DNA from: CAKSNH01 sp964422725
Lineage (GTDB): Bacteria > Bacillota > Clostridia > UBA1381
NCBI GenBank assembly: GCA_964422725.1
Contig: CAYRCC010000001.1
Span: forward strand, 1-64,000
Direction of reading: 5' to 3'
DNA: 64,000 bases
The notes under the pieces are model-generated. The model had not been told where the DNA came from, made no database searches, and saw only the letters and a list, made by a program, of their open reading frames with translations. The position numbers were made by a program, and so were the translations under genes. Of this stretch, positions 7,898-18,224 are shown piece by piece. Each line of letters starts with the position of its first letter. The stretch's first letter is position 1.

Positions 7898-9094
7898 ATG
7901 AAAATCTTGGTTATTAATGCCGGAAGTTCATCATTGAAATATCAGCTTATTGATATGGAAACAACAAAAGTGATGGCTAAGGGCTTGTGTGAGAGAATCG
8001 GTATTGACGGTTCAAATCTTCAGCATAAAAATCTTATGGCTGACAAATCCGTAAAGATTGAAAAGCCAATGAAGGACCACGCTGATGCGATTCAGATGGT
8101 AATCGATGCGCTGGTTGATACAGAGCACGGCGTGATAGCATCTATGGACGAAATCGGTGCTGTAGGTCACAGAGTGGTGCATGGCGGAGAATATTTCAGT
8201 GATTCGGTTGTTATTGATGCAAGTGTTAAAAAAGCACTTGAAATGTGTACACCGCTTGCTCCGCTGCACAATCCGCCGAATATTATCGGTATCGAGGCGT
8301 GTGAGAAGATTATGCCGAACGTAAAGCAGGTGGGCGTGTTTGATACAGCGTTCCATCAGACAATGCCGGCTGAGGCGTATATGTATGCATTGCCGTATGA
8401 GTATTATGACAAATATAAAATCAGAAAATACGGTTTTCACGGTACAAGCCATAAGTTTGTTTCGCAGGAGGCGGCTAAGATTTTGGGCAAACCGGCAGAT
8501 GAACTCAAAATTATCACCTGTCATTTGGGTAACGGTTCGTCGGTTACAGCGGTTGACGGCGGAAAATCGGTTGACACGTCAATGGGATTCACTCCGCTTG
8601 ACGGCGTTGTAATGGGTACAAGAACCGGTACAATGGATCCGGCTGTCGTTACGTATCTTATGGACGAAGAAAAACTCTCGACATCTGAGGTTAATGCTAT
8701 AATGAATAAAAAGTCGGGCGTATTCGGTGTTTCGGGCGTAAGCAGTGATTTCAGAGATTTGTCGGCGGCGGCTGACGAGGGTAATAAGAGAGCAGCATTG
8801 GCGTTGGATATGTTTGCGTACGGCGTTAAAAAGCTTATCGGAAGTTATGCGGCGGCAATGGGCGGTGTTGATGCGGTTGTATTCACAGCCGGTGTCGGCG
8901 AGAATGATGCCGCAACTCGTGCAGTAGCTGTAAAAGGACTTGAGTTTATGGGTATCAAGATAGATGAGGCGAAAAATTCAACAAGAGGCACGGTTGATAT
9001 TTCCGCCGCTGATGCATCGGTTAAAACTCTGGTTATACCTACAAATGAAGAATTGATGATTGCGATTGATACAAAACGATTGGTTGAGGCGTAA
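7898..9094 (+). CDS. ackA: acetate kinase
   Basis: A 398-residue acetate kinase of the ASKHA fold, which makes acetate and ATP from acetyl phosphate. It begins with the signature [19 protein letters not shown]. Further family blocks are [23 protein letters not shown], the HGTSHKFV and [11 protein letters not shown] nucleotide-site motifs, [11 protein letters not shown], and GVGEN near the C-terminus. AAAGGAA precedes the ATG. Second gene of the pta-ackA operon. Confidence 0.98.
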   Translation: MKILVINAGSSSLKYQLIDMETTKVMAKGLCERIGIDGSNLQHKNLMADKSVKIEKPMKDHADAIQMVIDALVDTEHGVIASMDEIGAVGHRVVHGGEYFSDSVVIDASVKKALEMCTPLAPLHNPPNIIGIEACEKIMPNVKQVGVFDTAFHQTMPAEAYMYALPYEYYDKYKIRKYGFHGTSHKFVSQEAAKILGKPADELKIITCHLGNGSSVTAVDGGKSVDTSMGFTPLDGVVMGTRTGTMDPAVVTYLMDEEKLSTSEVNAIMNKKSGVFGVSGVSSDFRDLSAAADEGNKRAALALDMFAYGVKKLIGSYAAAMGGVDAVVFTAGVGENDAATRAVAVKGLEFMGIKIDEAKNSTRGTVDISAADASVKTLVIPTNEELMIAIDTKRLVEA

Positions 9095-9109
9095 TCGGTA
9101 TATTATTTT

Positions 9110-9141
9110 GAGCGGCAGATTATGAAAGTTATCTGCCGCTC
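9110..9141 (+). other. hairpin between ackA and tenA-like gene
   Basis: Perfect 11-bp arms GAGCGGCAGAT and ATCTGCCGCTC around a 10-nt loop. No T-tract follows, so it may be a processing or 3'-protecting element of the pta-ackA mRNA rather than a full terminator; the tenA-like gene may be reached by readthrough. Confidence 0.6.
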
Positions 9142-9173
9142 GATTAGTTACAGCGGAATAAGGAGTGCATTTT

Positions 9174-9836
9174 ATGAACACAGTCGATAAACTTTTGGAG
9201 TCGGTAAAAGAAATTTGGAGTTCTTATGATAATCACCCGTTTGTGTCGGCAATTCGGGACGGAACGCTTGACAGGAAAAAATTTCGTCACTACCTTATTC
9301 AGGAACTTTTGTATCTTGAAGAGTACGCAAAAATTATTGCTGTAGGGGTTGCAAAAGCGAAAAGTATAGAAACTGCAAATTTGTTTGCGAATTATATAAA
9401 AGTTATGAACGGTGCACCTGATATTCATAACGAGTATAAGTGGCGCTTAGACATTACGGATGAGGAGCTTAAATCGGCAAAACGTTCCTTTAATAATCTT
9501 TCTTACACATCGTATATGCTACGTGTGGCATACGAGGAGGGTGAATGTGAAATTTTGACTGCGATTTTGGTTCATGCATACAGCTATGAGGTAATTGCGA
9601 AAAATATTATCAGGAGTAATTCCGATTCGATAAACGACCCGTTTTACAGTGAATGGATAACAGGATATGCCTCATATGGGTATTCGGGCGATAACGCTGT
9701 ATTGCTTGATACTTTAAACCGTTTAACCGAAAATTATACCGAAGCACAAACAGAACACCTTAAAGACATTTTCGGCGTTTGTTCAAAATACGAGTCGGCG
9801 TTTTGGGAAATGTCGTGGGATTTGGGTGAACAGTAA
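9174..9836 (+). CDS. TenA-family protein lacking the usual catalytic cysteine
   Basis: A 220-residue all-helical TenA/THI-4 domain protein. DNHPFVSAIRDGTL, KFRHYLIQELLYLEEYAK and the C-terminal YESAFWEMSWDL match the TenA fold. In thiaminase II the nucleophile is the Cys of a PC motif after helix 8. Here the aligned segment reads ILVHAYSYEVIAK, with no cysteine, and the conserved Asp of QDyLYL is Glu. It may be a TenA_E-type hydrolase or a non-thiamine member. No thiamine genes lie nearby. The ATG at 9174 is preferred to the GTG at 9165, which lies on the AGGAG ribosome site. Confidence 0.85.
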   Translation: MNTVDKLLESVKEIWSSYDNHPFVSAIRDGTLDRKKFRHYLIQELLYLEEYAKIIAVGVAKAKSIETANLFANYIKVMNGAPDIHNEYKWRLDITDEELKSAKRSFNNLSYTSYMLRVAYEEGECEILTAILVHAYSYEVIAKNIIRSNSDSINDPFYSEWITGYASYGYSGDNAVLLDTLNRLTENYTEAQTEHLKDIFGVCSKYESAFWEMSWDLGEQ

Positions 9837-9875
9837 GAGTTGTGGCGGCAACCGGCACATTGATTGTGTTATAAC

Positions 9876-9920
9876 AAATCGACAGAAAGCGCAAAACACC
9901 TTCTGTCGATTTATTGTTTT
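9876..9920. terminator. terminator between convergent tenA-like and GH43 genes
   Basis: Stem AAATCGACAGAA (9876-9887) / TTCTGTCGATTT (9901-9912), followed by a T-rich run. It ends the tenA-like transcript and can also form for the minus-strand GH43 gene. Confidence 0.75.
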
Positions 9921-10846
9921 TATTTTAAAGTAAAATCAAAATCCGCATCGCGGTCACAGACTAAAACTCCGTTTTCCACTTTCAGCTCGGCTACTTGTAT
10001 TGATGAGCGTTTTTGGTTACCGGTGTTGTTTTCAAGGTTTTCTTTTGTGCGTTCCGGATGTGTGAAATAGAAAATGTATGCTTTACCGTCATTTACCTCC
10101 ACATCTGCGTGATTACCCATTACGCCGTCGTCTGTGCGTTTGCCGCCGAACTCCAAAATTCGCTTTTCCTGCCTTGTCCAATTTTCGAGGTTGTCCGAAC
10201 GATACACTCCAAGTCCGTGCCATTCATCGGTTATAAGCCAGTAATATCCGCCAAACTCAAATACGTTTGCACCCTCGTGCGGGCAATCGCCGATAACCTC
10301 ACCGACAACTTCCCAATTATACAAATCACAGCTGTCAGCCGCCCAAGTGTGACTGCCGTGTGCCTCATCTTTGTACCACATACGCCACTTGCCGTTCGGC
10401 ATACGAAATACTGCCGCATCAATAACCTTGTCTGAGGAAAGGTTAAGTTTTGATTCAAAATTCCAGTCCCAGAGATTTCTGCTTGTATAGTGAAGTATAT
10501 TTCTGTTCCACTTCCAGTCGTTCGGAACACCTCGAACGTAGCTTACATACATATGGTAAATACCGTCGTGACAGAGTATTTCCGGTGCCCAGTATGTATT
10601 TGTGCCGCGCTCATAGTTAAGTCCGCACAGTGTGCCGCGGTACAGCCAGCGTTTGCCGTTGTCAGTGCTTTCGGCGATGCCTATATCACAGCCGTGTACC
10701 CAGTTTACGCCGATATCGCTCATAAGTGTCGGACGATTAGTGTATAGTAGCCACCATGCTTTTTCGTCACGATTATATATTATCGTTGGATCAGCCGCGC
10801 CGTCATATATCGGGTCGCGGAAAAGAGGTGCTTGCGGAATGTTCAT
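9920..10846 (-). CDS. glycoside hydrolase family 43-like protein
   Basis: A 308-residue protein with the five-bladed beta-propeller pattern of GH43/GH32/GH117-like enzymes, which act on arabinose-, xylose- or galactose-containing glycans. FRDPIYDGAADPTIIYN near residue 9 holds the expected first catalytic Asp. KVIDAAVFRMPNGKWRMWYKDE in the middle and CPHEGANVFEFGGYYWLITDEWHG supply the later blade motifs. There is no signal peptide, so it acts inside the cell. The ATG at 10846 follows a GGGGGA site. It stands alone, without sugar transporters or regulators beside it. The specific substrate cannot be read from the sequence. Confidence 0.75.
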   Translation of the reverse strand: MNIPQAPLFRDPIYDGAADPTIIYNRDEKAWWLLYTNRPTLMSDIGVNWVHGCDIGIAESTDNGKRWLYRGTLCGLNYERGTNTYWAPEILCHDGIYHMYVSYVRGVPNDWKWNRNILHYTSRNLWDWNFESKLNLSSDKVIDAAVFRMPNGKWRMWYKDEAHGSHTWAADSCDLYNWEVVGEVIGDCPHEGANVFEFGGYYWLITDEWHGLGVYRSDNLENWTRQEKRILEFGGKRTDDGVMGNHADVEVNDGKAYIFYFTHPERTKENLENNTGNQKRSSIQVAELKVENGVLVCDRDADFDFTLK

Positions 10847-10958
10847 AAAAAATTCCCCCTTAAAAAATTTGTATACTGTTTGTATATTATTTATAATTGT
10901 ATCAAAAACTAAGATATATTTCAATATAAATTGCGGTTAAAATTTTAGGAGGAAATAT

Positions 10959-11681
10959 ATGGAAAACAAATTTGGAATGAACGACAGCGACGGAAACGGC
11001 GAAAATACAAATAACGGCGAAGATATAACAAAATCAAGTATTGTACAGTGCGGCAGTGTAAGACTTAAAAGTCCGAGGGGAAATATTCATTGTCTGAATA
11101 TTATCGGTCAGATTGAAGGGCATACAATACTGCCGCCGCAGACAAAAACAACGAAGTACGAGCATGTTATACCACAGCTTGTGTCTGTTGAGGAGGACAG
11201 GGAAGTAGACGGTCTGTTAATTTTGCTGAATACCGTAGGCGGTGATGTTGAAGCCGGACTTGCGATAGCAGAGCTTGTGTCGGGTATGAAGAAACCGACT
11301 GTATCGCTGGTTTTGGGCGGAGGACACAGTATAGGAGTGCCGCTTGCGGTTTCGTCGGACTACTCGTTTATCGCGCCGTCGGCGACGATGACCATTCATC
11401 CGCTGAGGGTCAACGGGCTTGTAATAGGAGTTATGCAGACGTTTGATTATATGCAGAAGGTTCAGGACAGAATAATTGACTTTATAATGCGTAATTCAAA
11501 AATCAGCTATGACGGGTTTAAGAGTCTTATGCTTGAAACCGACGAAATTGCAAATGATGTTGGAACTGTCTTGTTTGGCGAAGATGCGGTTAAATGCGGT
11601 TTAATTGACAGCATCGGTAGTTTGGCGGATGCGCTTGAAAAAATGTATGAGCTTATAGATAAGCGGCAAGACAAACAGTGA
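10959..11681 (+). CDS. tepA: ClpP-class serine protease, TepA/YmfB type
   Basis: A 240-residue cytosolic ClpP-fold protease, related to the B. subtilis translocation-enhancing protein TepA. A charged, low-complexity N-terminus of about 25 residues precedes the fold. LLNTVGGDVEAGLAIAEL (90-107), the nucleophile motif GGGHSIGVPLA with Ser124, and the catalytic His in TIHP (His147) are visible. It lacks the MGQAAS-type motif of true ClpP. In Firmicutes this gene often lies near ftsK; here it has no such neighbour. AGGAGG precedes the ATG. Confidence 0.88.
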   Translation: MENKFGMNDSDGNGENTNNGEDITKSSIVQCGSVRLKSPRGNIHCLNIIGQIEGHTILPPQTKTTKYEHVIPQLVSVEEDREVDGLLILLNTVGGDVEAGLAIAELVSGMKKPTVSLVLGGGHSIGVPLAVSSDYSFIAPSATMTIHPLRVNGLVIGVMQTFDYMQKVQDRIIDFIMRNSKISYDGFKSLMLETDEIANDVGTVLFGEDAVKCGLIDSIGSLADALEKMYELIDKRQDKQ

Positions 11682-11754
11682 GGACTGTAAAACATACTTT
11701 TTGGGGAGTGACCGGCAGTCCGGAAAAGCCGAAAATAAATTTGTCCGCTGTTTG

Positions 11755-11791
11755 AAGTGATTATCAGATTTGTTGATAGTCACTTTTTTGT
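11755..11791 (+). terminator. terminator after tepA
   Basis: Stem AAGTGATTATCA / TGATAGTCACTT with a short loop and a T6 tail at 11785-11790. Confidence 0.75.
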
Positions 11792-11841
11792 TGTATGGAA
11801 ACCGATTTTTGCGGTAAGTATATAAAATTTTCAATAAAATA

Positions 11842-11870
11842 ATGACAATCCGAAAAAATTGTGATATACT
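11842..11870 (+). promoter_or_regulatory. promoter of lepA
   Basis: ATGACA (11842-11847), a 17-nt spacer and TATACT (11865-11870), about 50 nt ahead of the lepA ATG. Confidence 0.6.
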
Positions 11871-11922
11871 AGATAAAACTGTGTGAATTTTTAAGTACAT
11901 TTTAATATTAGGAGAAAAATAT

Positions 11923-13731
11923 ATGGCAAAAGGAAAACAGGAAAGAATACGTAATTTTTGTATAATAGCACATATTGACCACGGCAAATCCACTCTTGCA
12001 GACCGTTTGCTTGAACTTACAGGTGAGGTTGAGCTTCGTGATATGGAGGATCAATTGCTGGATAATATGGATTTGGAGCGTGAACGCGGAATTACAATAA
12101 AAGCTCACGCTGTAAGACTTCAATATAAAGCGAGTGACGGTGAGGTATATACGCTTAATCTTATAGACACGCCGGGGCACGTGGACTTTAATTATGAAGT
12201 GTCGAGGAGTTTGGCGGCGTGTGAGGGTGCGCTTTTGGTAGTGGACGCGGCACAGGGAATAGAGGCGCAGACTCTTGCGAATACTTATCTTGCACTTGAA
12301 CACGACCTTGAAATAATACCTATAATAAACAAAATTGACTTACCCAGTGCACAGCCTGAGGTTGTAATTAAGGAAATCGAAGATGTTATAGGTATTCCGG
12401 CGGAGGATGCACCGAGAGTGTCGGCAAAAACCGGATTGAATGTCGAGGCGGTGCTGGAGGAAATTGTGAATAAAGTTCCCGCGCCTGTCGGTGATGAAAA
12501 TGCACCTTTACAAGCACTTATTTTTGATTCGTATTACGACAGCTACCGCGGAGTTATAGTTTATGTGCGCGTAAAAGCCGGAAATCTTAAAGTCGGTGAC
12601 CGCATAAGACTGATGCAGACGGGGGCGGAGTTTGATGTTGTGGAAGTCGGAGCAATGCACCCGAACGGACTGATTCCGACGGGTAGTATTTCTGCCGGAG
12701 ATGTCGGTTATATCGCGGCAAGCATTAAAAATATCCGCGACACCCAAGTTGGCGATACCGTTACTACGGTAAACAATCCGTCAACGGAGCCGTTGCCGGG
12801 ATATAAGAAAGTTAATCCTATGGTTTTCAGCGGAATTTATCCGGCTGACGGTGCGCAATATGAAGATTTGCAGGAAGCATTGCTGAAACTGCAATTGAAT
12901 GATGCGGCACTGCTGTTTGAGCCGGAAACATCAATCGCGCTTGGTTTTGGGTTCAGATGCGGTTTTCTTGGACTTCTGCATATGGAAATTATTCAGGAAA
13001 GGCTTGAGAGGGAATATAATCTTGACCTTGTTACGACCGCGCCGAGCGTTATTTACAAGGTGTATAAAACAAACGGCGAACTGCTGATGATTGACAATCC
13101 TACCAACTTGCCGCCGGTTGTGGAAATTGATTATATGGAAGAACCTATGGTAAAGGCGGATATTATGGTGCCGACGGATTATGTGGGGAATGTAATGGAG
13201 CTTTGCCAGGAAAGGCGCGGTGTCTTTGTGGATATGAAGTTTATGGAAGAAACAAGGGCGCAAATATTCTATGAACTTCCGCTAAATGAAATCGTATATG
13301 ACTTTTTTGATGCGCTGAAGTCGCGCACAAAGGGATACGCCTCGTTTGATTATGAGCTGAACGGATATAAGCGTTCGGATTTGGTAAAACTGGATATATT
13401 GTTAAACGGCGATATGGTTGACGCGCTGTCGTTTATAGTGCATAAGGACAAAGCGTATTCGCGAGGTCGGAAAATGACGGAAAAACTGAAGGAATCCATT
13501 CCGCGACAGTTGTTTGAAGTGCCTATTCAGGCGGCAGTGGGAAATAAAATTATAGCGCGCGAAACTGTCCGCGCAATGCGTAAAGATGTGCTTGCAAAGT
13601 GTTACGGCGGTGACATTACCCGTAAAAAGAAGCTTTTGGAGAAACAAAAAGAGGGTAAAAAGCGTATGCGTCAGGTGGGCAGTGTCGAAGTGCCGCAAGA
13701 GGCATTTATGTCCGTTCTTAAACTGGATTGA
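11923..13731 (+). CDS. lepA: elongation factor 4 (LepA GTPase)
   Basis: A 602-residue translational GTPase that acts on the ribosome (back-translocation and 30S maturation are both proposed). The G1 motif AHIDHGKST lies near residue 17, the switch region RERGITIKA near 58, the G3 DTPGHVDF near 82, the G4 NKID near 137, and the G5 SAKTG near 168. The LepA-specific C-terminal domain is seen as [26 protein letters not shown]. Length is exactly typical. AGGAG precedes the ATG. In Firmicutes lepA is often next to hemW and hrcA; here those lie 5 kb downstream, after rseP-ispG-aroQ-efp. Confidence 0.98.
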   Translation: MAKGKQERIRNFCIIAHIDHGKSTLADRLLELTGEVELRDMEDQLLDNMDLERERGITIKAHAVRLQYKASDGEVYTLNLIDTPGHVDFNYEVSRSLAACEGALLVVDAAQGIEAQTLANTYLALEHDLEIIPIINKIDLPSAQPEVVIKEIEDVIGIPAEDAPRVSAKTGLNVEAVLEEIVNKVPAPVGDENAPLQALIFDSYYDSYRGVIVYVRVKAGNLKVGDRIRLMQTGAEFDVVEVGAMHPNGLIPTGSISAGDVGYIAASIKNIRDTQVGDTVTTVNNPSTEPLPGYKKVNPMVFSGIYPADGAQYEDLQEALLKLQLNDAALLFEPETSIALGFGFRCGFLGLLHMEIIQERLEREYNLDLVTTAPSVIYKVYKTNGELLMIDNPTNLPPVVEIDYMEEPMVKADIMVPTDYVGNVMELCQERRGVFVDMKFMEETRAQIFYELPLNEIVYDFFDALKSRTKGYASFDYELNGYKRSDLVKLDILLNGDMVDALSFIVHKDKAYSRGRKMTEKLKESIPRQLFEVPIQAAVGNKIIARETVRAMRKDVLAKCYGGDITRKKKLLEKQKEGKKRMRQVGSVEVPQEAFMSVLKLD

Positions 13732-13829
13732 TATATTATTTGCAATTCGGAATATAATATTAAGACAGTACAAGGCGGTATACGGACTGCAGTGCCTTGT
13801 ATGAGAATATCTGTTTGGAGTGAGAATTG

Positions 13830-14972
13830 GTGATAACGGCTATTGTAACTATTGTAATGTTTTTACTGCTGATTACGATACACGAATTCGGGCATTTTAT
13901 TGCGGCAAAAGCTGTCGGAATAAAGGTTCTTGAATTTGCGGTCGGTATGGGACCGGCAATATTGAAAAAGCAAAAGGGCGAAACACTTTATTCGGTGCGT
14001 GTTCTTCCAATCGGCGGTTACTGCAAGATGGACGGTGAGGACAGCGAAAGCACCGACGAGAGAGGATTCTCCGCAAAACCCGTATGGGCGCGGATAATCG
14101 TCGTTGTGGCGGGTGCGGCGCTCAACATAGTGCTTGGGTTTGTACTTTCGGCGGTGATTATAGCAAATTCGGGGACATTCAGTACAAATGTGGTTGATAC
14201 GGTAGATGTCAATTCGCATCTTGCTGAAGCGGGAGTGCAAAGCGGCGACAAAATAGTCGGTTTTAACGGAAAACATATAAGTTTTTTTGAGGATCTGGCA
14301 TTATATACCTCGGAAATGAAAGCTGATGACAATGTAGAGCTGACAATCAAACGCGGCGGCGAAAAAATGAAAGTTTCCGTAAAGCCGTCTGTACAAAAGG
14401 TTGTTTACGAGTACACAGATACGGGAGTTTCGGTAACTCAGTCGGTAAACGGCGTTGAGAATAAGCAATTTATAAAATATGGCGCAGAATTGGAAAAAAC
14501 AGATGAAATGGTGGGTACGAAAACGGAGTCCGAGGGAGTAATCTTGGGGTTTGTACCTGTAAGGGAAAAGGTTACGATTTTGAATGTCATACCGGAGGCG
14601 GCAAAGTTTACGGTATACGTTGTCAAATTGGTGTACACTATGTTTTTCAGAATGATTACCGGCGGAGTGTCTGTAAATCAGCTGTCCGGTCCTGTCGGAG
14701 TGGTTACTGTTATGAACGAAGCGGTGAAAATAGGGTTTATCAATGTTATATATATAGTTGCATTGATAACGATTAACCTTGGAGTGTTCAATCTTTTGCC
14801 GTTACCGGCGCTTGACGGCGGACGACTGTTTTTTATGCTTGTCGAATTGGTGCGCGGCAAACCGATACCGCCGGAAAAAGAGGGCATAGTTCACACTGTA
14901 GGCTTTGTACTGCTTATGTTGTTATCGGTGTTTGTGTTTTATAACGATATTGTAAAATTGATTTCAAAATAA
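13830..14972 (+). CDS. rseP: RIP metalloprotease RseP/RasP (site-2 protease, M50B)
   Basis: A 380-residue intramembrane zinc protease that cleaves anti-sigma factors and leftover signal peptides. The first helix carries HEFGH (about residues 18-22), and the C-terminal helix holds the [12 protein letters not shown] motif with the third zinc ligand. A PDZ domain lies between ([16 protein letters not shown]). About four membrane segments are present. The start could be GTG at 13830 or TTG at 13827; both fit the GGAGTGAG ribosome site, and GTG is preferred. Usually dxr precedes it; here dxr is absent, and ispG follows 23 nt later. Confidence 0.95.
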   Translation: MITAIVTIVMFLLLITIHEFGHFIAAKAVGIKVLEFAVGMGPAILKKQKGETLYSVRVLPIGGYCKMDGEDSESTDERGFSAKPVWARIIVVVAGAALNIVLGFVLSAVIIANSGTFSTNVVDTVDVNSHLAEAGVQSGDKIVGFNGKHISFFEDLALYTSEMKADDNVELTIKRGGEKMKVSVKPSVQKVVYEYTDTGVSVTQSVNGVENKQFIKYGAELEKTDEMVGTKTESEGVILGFVPVREKVTILNVIPEAAKFTVYVVKLVYTMFFRMITGGVSVNQLSGPVGVVTVMNEAVKIGFINVIYIVALITINLGVFNLLPLPALDGGRLFFMLVELVRGKPIPPEKEGIVHTVGFVLLMLLSVFVFYNDIVKLISK

Positions 14973-14995
14973 ACGAATTGAATTGGGTGAATACG

Positions 14996-16042
14996 ATGAA
15001 AAAAATTAAAAGGACCGTTAATGTCGGCGGACTTAAAATCGGCGGCGGTAACCCCGTATTGATACAGTCTATGACAAATGCGGATACGCGTGATGTTGAA
15101 AAGACGGTGCGGCAGATTAACACACTTGAAAATGCCGGCTGCGAAATAGTAAGGGTGGCTATTCTTGATATGGAGGCGGCGCGTGCGGTAGGAGAAATAA
15201 AAAAGAGGATTAACATTCCGCTTGTGGTTGATATTCACTTTGACTATAAACTGGCACTTGAATGTATGAAAAACGGCGCGGATAAGGTGCGTATAAACCC
15301 CGGAAATATCGGTGACAAAGCGCGCGTCAGACAGGTTGCGGATATGGCAAAGGATAGAGGAATACCTATACGAATCGGTGTAAACAGCGGTTCGGTTGAA
15401 AAAGATATTCTGCAAAAGTATAAATCACCGACAGCCGAGGCGCTTGTGGAGAGTGCACTGCGGCATATGTCAATACTTGACGAGTGCAATTTTGACGATA
15501 TGGTAGTTTCCATAAAGGCATCGAATGTGCCTACTATGATTGAGGCGTACAGAAAAATGCACGAGATATCGGATGTGCCGCTTCATTTGGGAGTTACCGA
15601 GGCGGGAACGGCACGCGGCGGACTTTTAAAGTCGGCTATAGGGATAGGTGCGCTTTTGAATGACGGTATAGGCGATACGATAAGGGTGTCGCTGACGGCT
15701 GACCCTGTTCAGGAAATAGCTGCTGCTAAGGACATTTTGAAAGTGTTGGGACTTAGAAAATTCGGGGCGGAGCTGGTTTCATGTCCGACTTGCGGAAGAT
15801 GCAGAATCAATCTTATAAATATAGCAAATGAGGTCGAAAAGCGGCTTGAGGGTGTAGACAAAAATATTAAGGTTGCGGTTATGGGGTGCGCGGTAAACGG
15901 TCCGGGTGAGGCAAAGGGAGCGGATATAGGCATTGCCGGCGGTGTCGGTGAAGGGTTGATTTTCAGGCACGGCGAAATACTGCGGAAAGTACCGGAAAAT
16001 TTGCTTGTTGATGAATTAATGAAAGAAATTGAGAAATTGTAA
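14996..16042 (+). CDS. ispG: 4-hydroxy-3-methylbut-2-enyl diphosphate synthase (IspG/GcpE)
   Basis: A 348-residue iron-sulfur enzyme of the MEP isoprenoid pathway, converting MEcPP to HMBPP. The N-terminal TIM barrel begins with the motifs [19 protein letters not shown]. The [4Fe-4S] ligands appear in [11 protein letters not shown] and [20 protein letters not shown]. It is the bacterial short form without the plant insert. The ATG at 14996 is preferred; GGGTGA lies 5 nt upstream, and the homologous N-terminus begins there. It follows rseP and precedes aroQ in an apparent operon. Confidence 0.97.
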   Translation: MKKIKRTVNVGGLKIGGGNPVLIQSMTNADTRDVEKTVRQINTLENAGCEIVRVAILDMEAARAVGEIKKRINIPLVVDIHFDYKLALECMKNGADKVRINPGNIGDKARVRQVADMAKDRGIPIRIGVNSGSVEKDILQKYKSPTAEALVESALRHMSILDECNFDDMVVSIKASNVPTMIEAYRKMHEISDVPLHLGVTEAGTARGGLLKSAIGIGALLNDGIGDTIRVSLTADPVQEIAAAKDILKVLGLRKFGAELVSCPTCGRCRINLINIANEVEKRLEGVDKNIKVAVMGCAVNGPGEAKGADIGIAGGVGEGLIFRHGEILRKVPENLLVDELMKEIEKL

Positions 16043-16065
16043 TATTTTGAAAAAGGAGGTTGACG

Positions 16066-16494
16066 ATGAAAAATATTTTGGTTATAAACGGCGTAAATCT
16101 GAATATGCTCGGTGTTCGCGAACCCGGGATTTACGGAAACAATACGCTTGATGACTTGTGCGCACAGATAAAGCAAAAAGCGGATAAACTCGGCGTTAAT
16201 GTTGATTTTTTTCAAAGCAACATTGAGGGCGAGGTTGTAAACAAAATTCATTCGGCTATGGGGAAATACGATGGAATCATTATGAATCCCGGTGCGTGGA
16301 CGCATTATTCCTATGCACTTCGCGATGCGTTGGGTTCGGTAAGCGTGCCGTGTATCGAAGTACATATTTCAAACATACATAAGCGAGAGGAGTTTAGACA
16401 CAATTCCGTAACTGCGCCGGTATGCGCCGGTCAAATCTGCGGACTGGGAAATAAGGGATATTTACTTGCTTTGGAGGCATTTGCAGATGAATAA
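16066..16494 (+). CDS. aroQ: 3-dehydroquinate dehydratase, type II
   Basis: A 142-residue dodecameric type II dehydroquinase of the shikimate pathway, converting 3-dehydroquinate to 3-dehydroshikimate. INGVNLNMLGVREPGIYG (6-23) contains the catalytic loop with Arg and Tyr. FFQSNIEGEVVNKIH, NPGAWTHYSYALRDAL and EVHISNIHKREEFRHNS, with its catalytic His, complete the family pattern. The ATG at 16066 follows AAGGAGG by 6 nt. Its end overlaps the next gene by 8 nt, a pairing (aroQ with an M24 peptidase, then efp) common in Firmicutes. Confidence 0.97.
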   Translation: MKNILVINGVNLNMLGVREPGIYGNNTLDDLCAQIKQKADKLGVNVDFFQSNIEGEVVNKIHSAMGKYDGIIMNPGAWTHYSYALRDALGSVSVPCIEVHISNIHKREEFRHNSVTAPVCAGQICGLGNKGYLLALEAFADE

Positions 16495-17536
16495 TCGTAT
16501 AGAACTCTTATGCCGCGGTATGTCGGACGGACAGACCGCAATCGTGTCGGGCAAACCTAATATATACTATTATTCGGGTTTCACGTCGGACGATGCAATT
16601 TTGTTTGTTTCAAAGGACAAACGAATTTTGGTGACGGATTCAAGATACAGTATCCAAGCGAGGGAACAATCACCGGATTTTGATGTTTGGGATATTTCGG
16701 AGGGATTGGAAAAAATTTTTAAGAAAGTCGGGTCGCGCGAATACATTTACGAGGAAGAAATGCTGTCTGCGGGTCGTTTTAAACGTTACGAGAGCTGTGC
16801 GGAGAACGCAAAGCTTTCGTTTGGGAGCGAGATTATAAATGAACCGAGAAAAATAAAGGACGAATGTGAAGTAAAGCGTATACGCGAGGCGGAAAGACTG
16901 GGTGATGCGGCGTTTTCATATATATTAAATTTTATGAAAACGGGAATGACAGAGAAAGAAGTTGCGTTTGAGATTGAGTTTTTTATGCGCAGAAACGGTG
17001 CGTCGGGACTTTCGTTTGAAACGATAGTTGCCTCGGGTGTGCGGTCGAGTATGCCGCATGGTACGGCGACGGACAAGGTTATTCAAAACGGTGATTTTGT
17101 GACTATGGATTTTGGCTGCGTGCTGGACGGTTACTGTTCGGATATGACTCGGACCGTGGTTATGGGAAAATGTTCGGACAGACAGCGCGAGATATATTCC
17201 GTTGTGCTGAAAGCACAGAAAGCGGCACTTGAGGCAGTGAAAAGCGGAAAAAAATGCTCGGATACGGATGCAGTAGCAAGGGAAATAATAAAAACTGCGG
17301 GTTACGGCGCAAATTTCGGTCACAGCCTTGGTCACAGCGTGGGAATTGAAATACACGAAAAGCCGACACTTTCTCCCAACAGCGGTGAATTTTTGACGGA
17401 CGGAAATGTTGTCACGATTGAACCGGGAATATATATTGACGGATTCGGAGGGGTTCGTATTGAGGATTTGGTGCTTGTAAAAGGCGAAAAATGTGATAAT
17501 TTTACAAATTCAGATAAAGAATTATTAATTATTTGA
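16487..17536 (+). CDS. M24 family Xaa-Pro aminopeptidase
   Basis: A 349-residue aminopeptidase P-like enzyme with a creatinase N-terminal domain and a pita-bread catalytic domain, which removes N-terminal residues before proline. The dinuclear metal ligands appear in order: MDFGCVLDGYCSDMTRTV (two Asp), GHSLGHSVGIEIHE (His), TIEPGIYI (Glu) and GVRIED (Glu). The ATG at 16487 overlaps the end of aroQ by 8 nt and is preceded by TTGGAGG. In Firmicutes this gene commonly sits before efp, as here. Confidence 0.94.
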   Translation: MNNRIELLCRGMSDGQTAIVSGKPNIYYYSGFTSDDAILFVSKDKRILVTDSRYSIQAREQSPDFDVWDISEGLEKIFKKVGSREYIYEEEMLSAGRFKRYESCAENAKLSFGSEIINEPRKIKDECEVKRIREAERLGDAAFSYILNFMKTGMTEKEVAFEIEFFMRRNGASGLSFETIVASGVRSSMPHGTATDKVIQNGDFVTMDFGCVLDGYCSDMTRTVVMGKCSDRQREIYSVVLKAQKAALEAVKSGKKCSDTDAVAREIIKTAGYGANFGHSLGHSVGIEIHEKPTLSPNSGEFLTDGNVVTIEPGIYIDGFGGVRIEDLVLVKGEKCDNFTNSDKELLII

Positions 17537-17545
17537 TAAAATGGC

Positions 17546-17574
17546 TTGAAATTTAGTAAAATATAGATTACAAT
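17546..17574 (+). promoter_or_regulatory. promoter of efp
   Basis: TTGAAA (17546-17551), a 17-nt spacer and TACAAT (17569-17574), leaving a leader of about 36 nt before the efp ATG. Confidence 0.65.
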
Positions 17575-17616
17575 ATATATGTATTATTAAATTAATTTAT
17601 TAACGGAGGATTATTT

Positions 17617-18174
17617 ATGATTACAGCAGGTGATTTCAGAAACGGCAGAACATTTGAGCATGAGGGAAACGTGTTCCAGATTGTTGAGTTTCAGCACGTT
17701 AAGCCGGGTAAGGGTGCGGCTTTTGTAAGAACAAAATTGAAAAACATTATTTCCGGCGGTGTTGTGGAAAAGACATTCAGACCTACCGAGAAATTTGAAG
17801 AGGCTCATATTGACAGAAAAGATATGGCGTTTTCGTACAGTGATGATGATTTCTATCATTTTATGGACAACGAAACATTCGAGATGCTTGACATTTCAAA
17901 AAGCGAAATCGAAGAGCAGATGAAGTTCGTTAAGGAAAACGATGTATGCCGCGTAATGTCATACAAAGGAAACGTATTCGGTGTTGAACCGCCTACGTTT
18001 GTTGAACTTCAGATTACATCGGCAGAGCCGGGCGTTAAGGGCAACACAGCTACCGGTGCAACAAAACCGGCCACATTGGAAACCGGTGCAACAATACAGG
18101 TACCTTTGTTTGTTAACGAGGGTGAGGTAATCAGAGTAGATACCCGTACCGGCGAGTATATGGAAAGAGTTTAA
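17617..18174 (+). CDS. efp: translation elongation factor P
   Basis: A 185-residue three-domain tRNA-mimicking factor that relieves ribosome stalling at polyproline. [20 protein letters not shown] and the [15 protein letters not shown] loop, with the tip Lys (about residue 32) that receives modification in some bacteria, are clear. The C-terminal motif [29 protein letters not shown] is typical. GGAGG precedes the ATG. It has its own promoter and a highly expressed codon profile. Confidence 0.98.
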   Translation: MITAGDFRNGRTFEHEGNVFQIVEFQHVKPGKGAAFVRTKLKNIISGGVVEKTFRPTEKFEEAHIDRKDMAFSYSDDDFYHFMDNETFEMLDISKSEIEEQMKFVKENDVCRVMSYKGNVFGVEPPTFVELQITSAEPGVKGNTATGATKPATLETGATIQVPLFVNEGEVIRVDTRTGEYMERV

Positions 18175-18224
18175 TGTCAATACTATATTAAACATCAAAT
18201 TTATGTAAAAGGAGGACAAGTTAA

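Noticed and set aside
9110..9141. Strong hairpin after ackA as an intrinsic terminator
   Set aside because: No T-tract follows on either strand; listed as a hairpin only.
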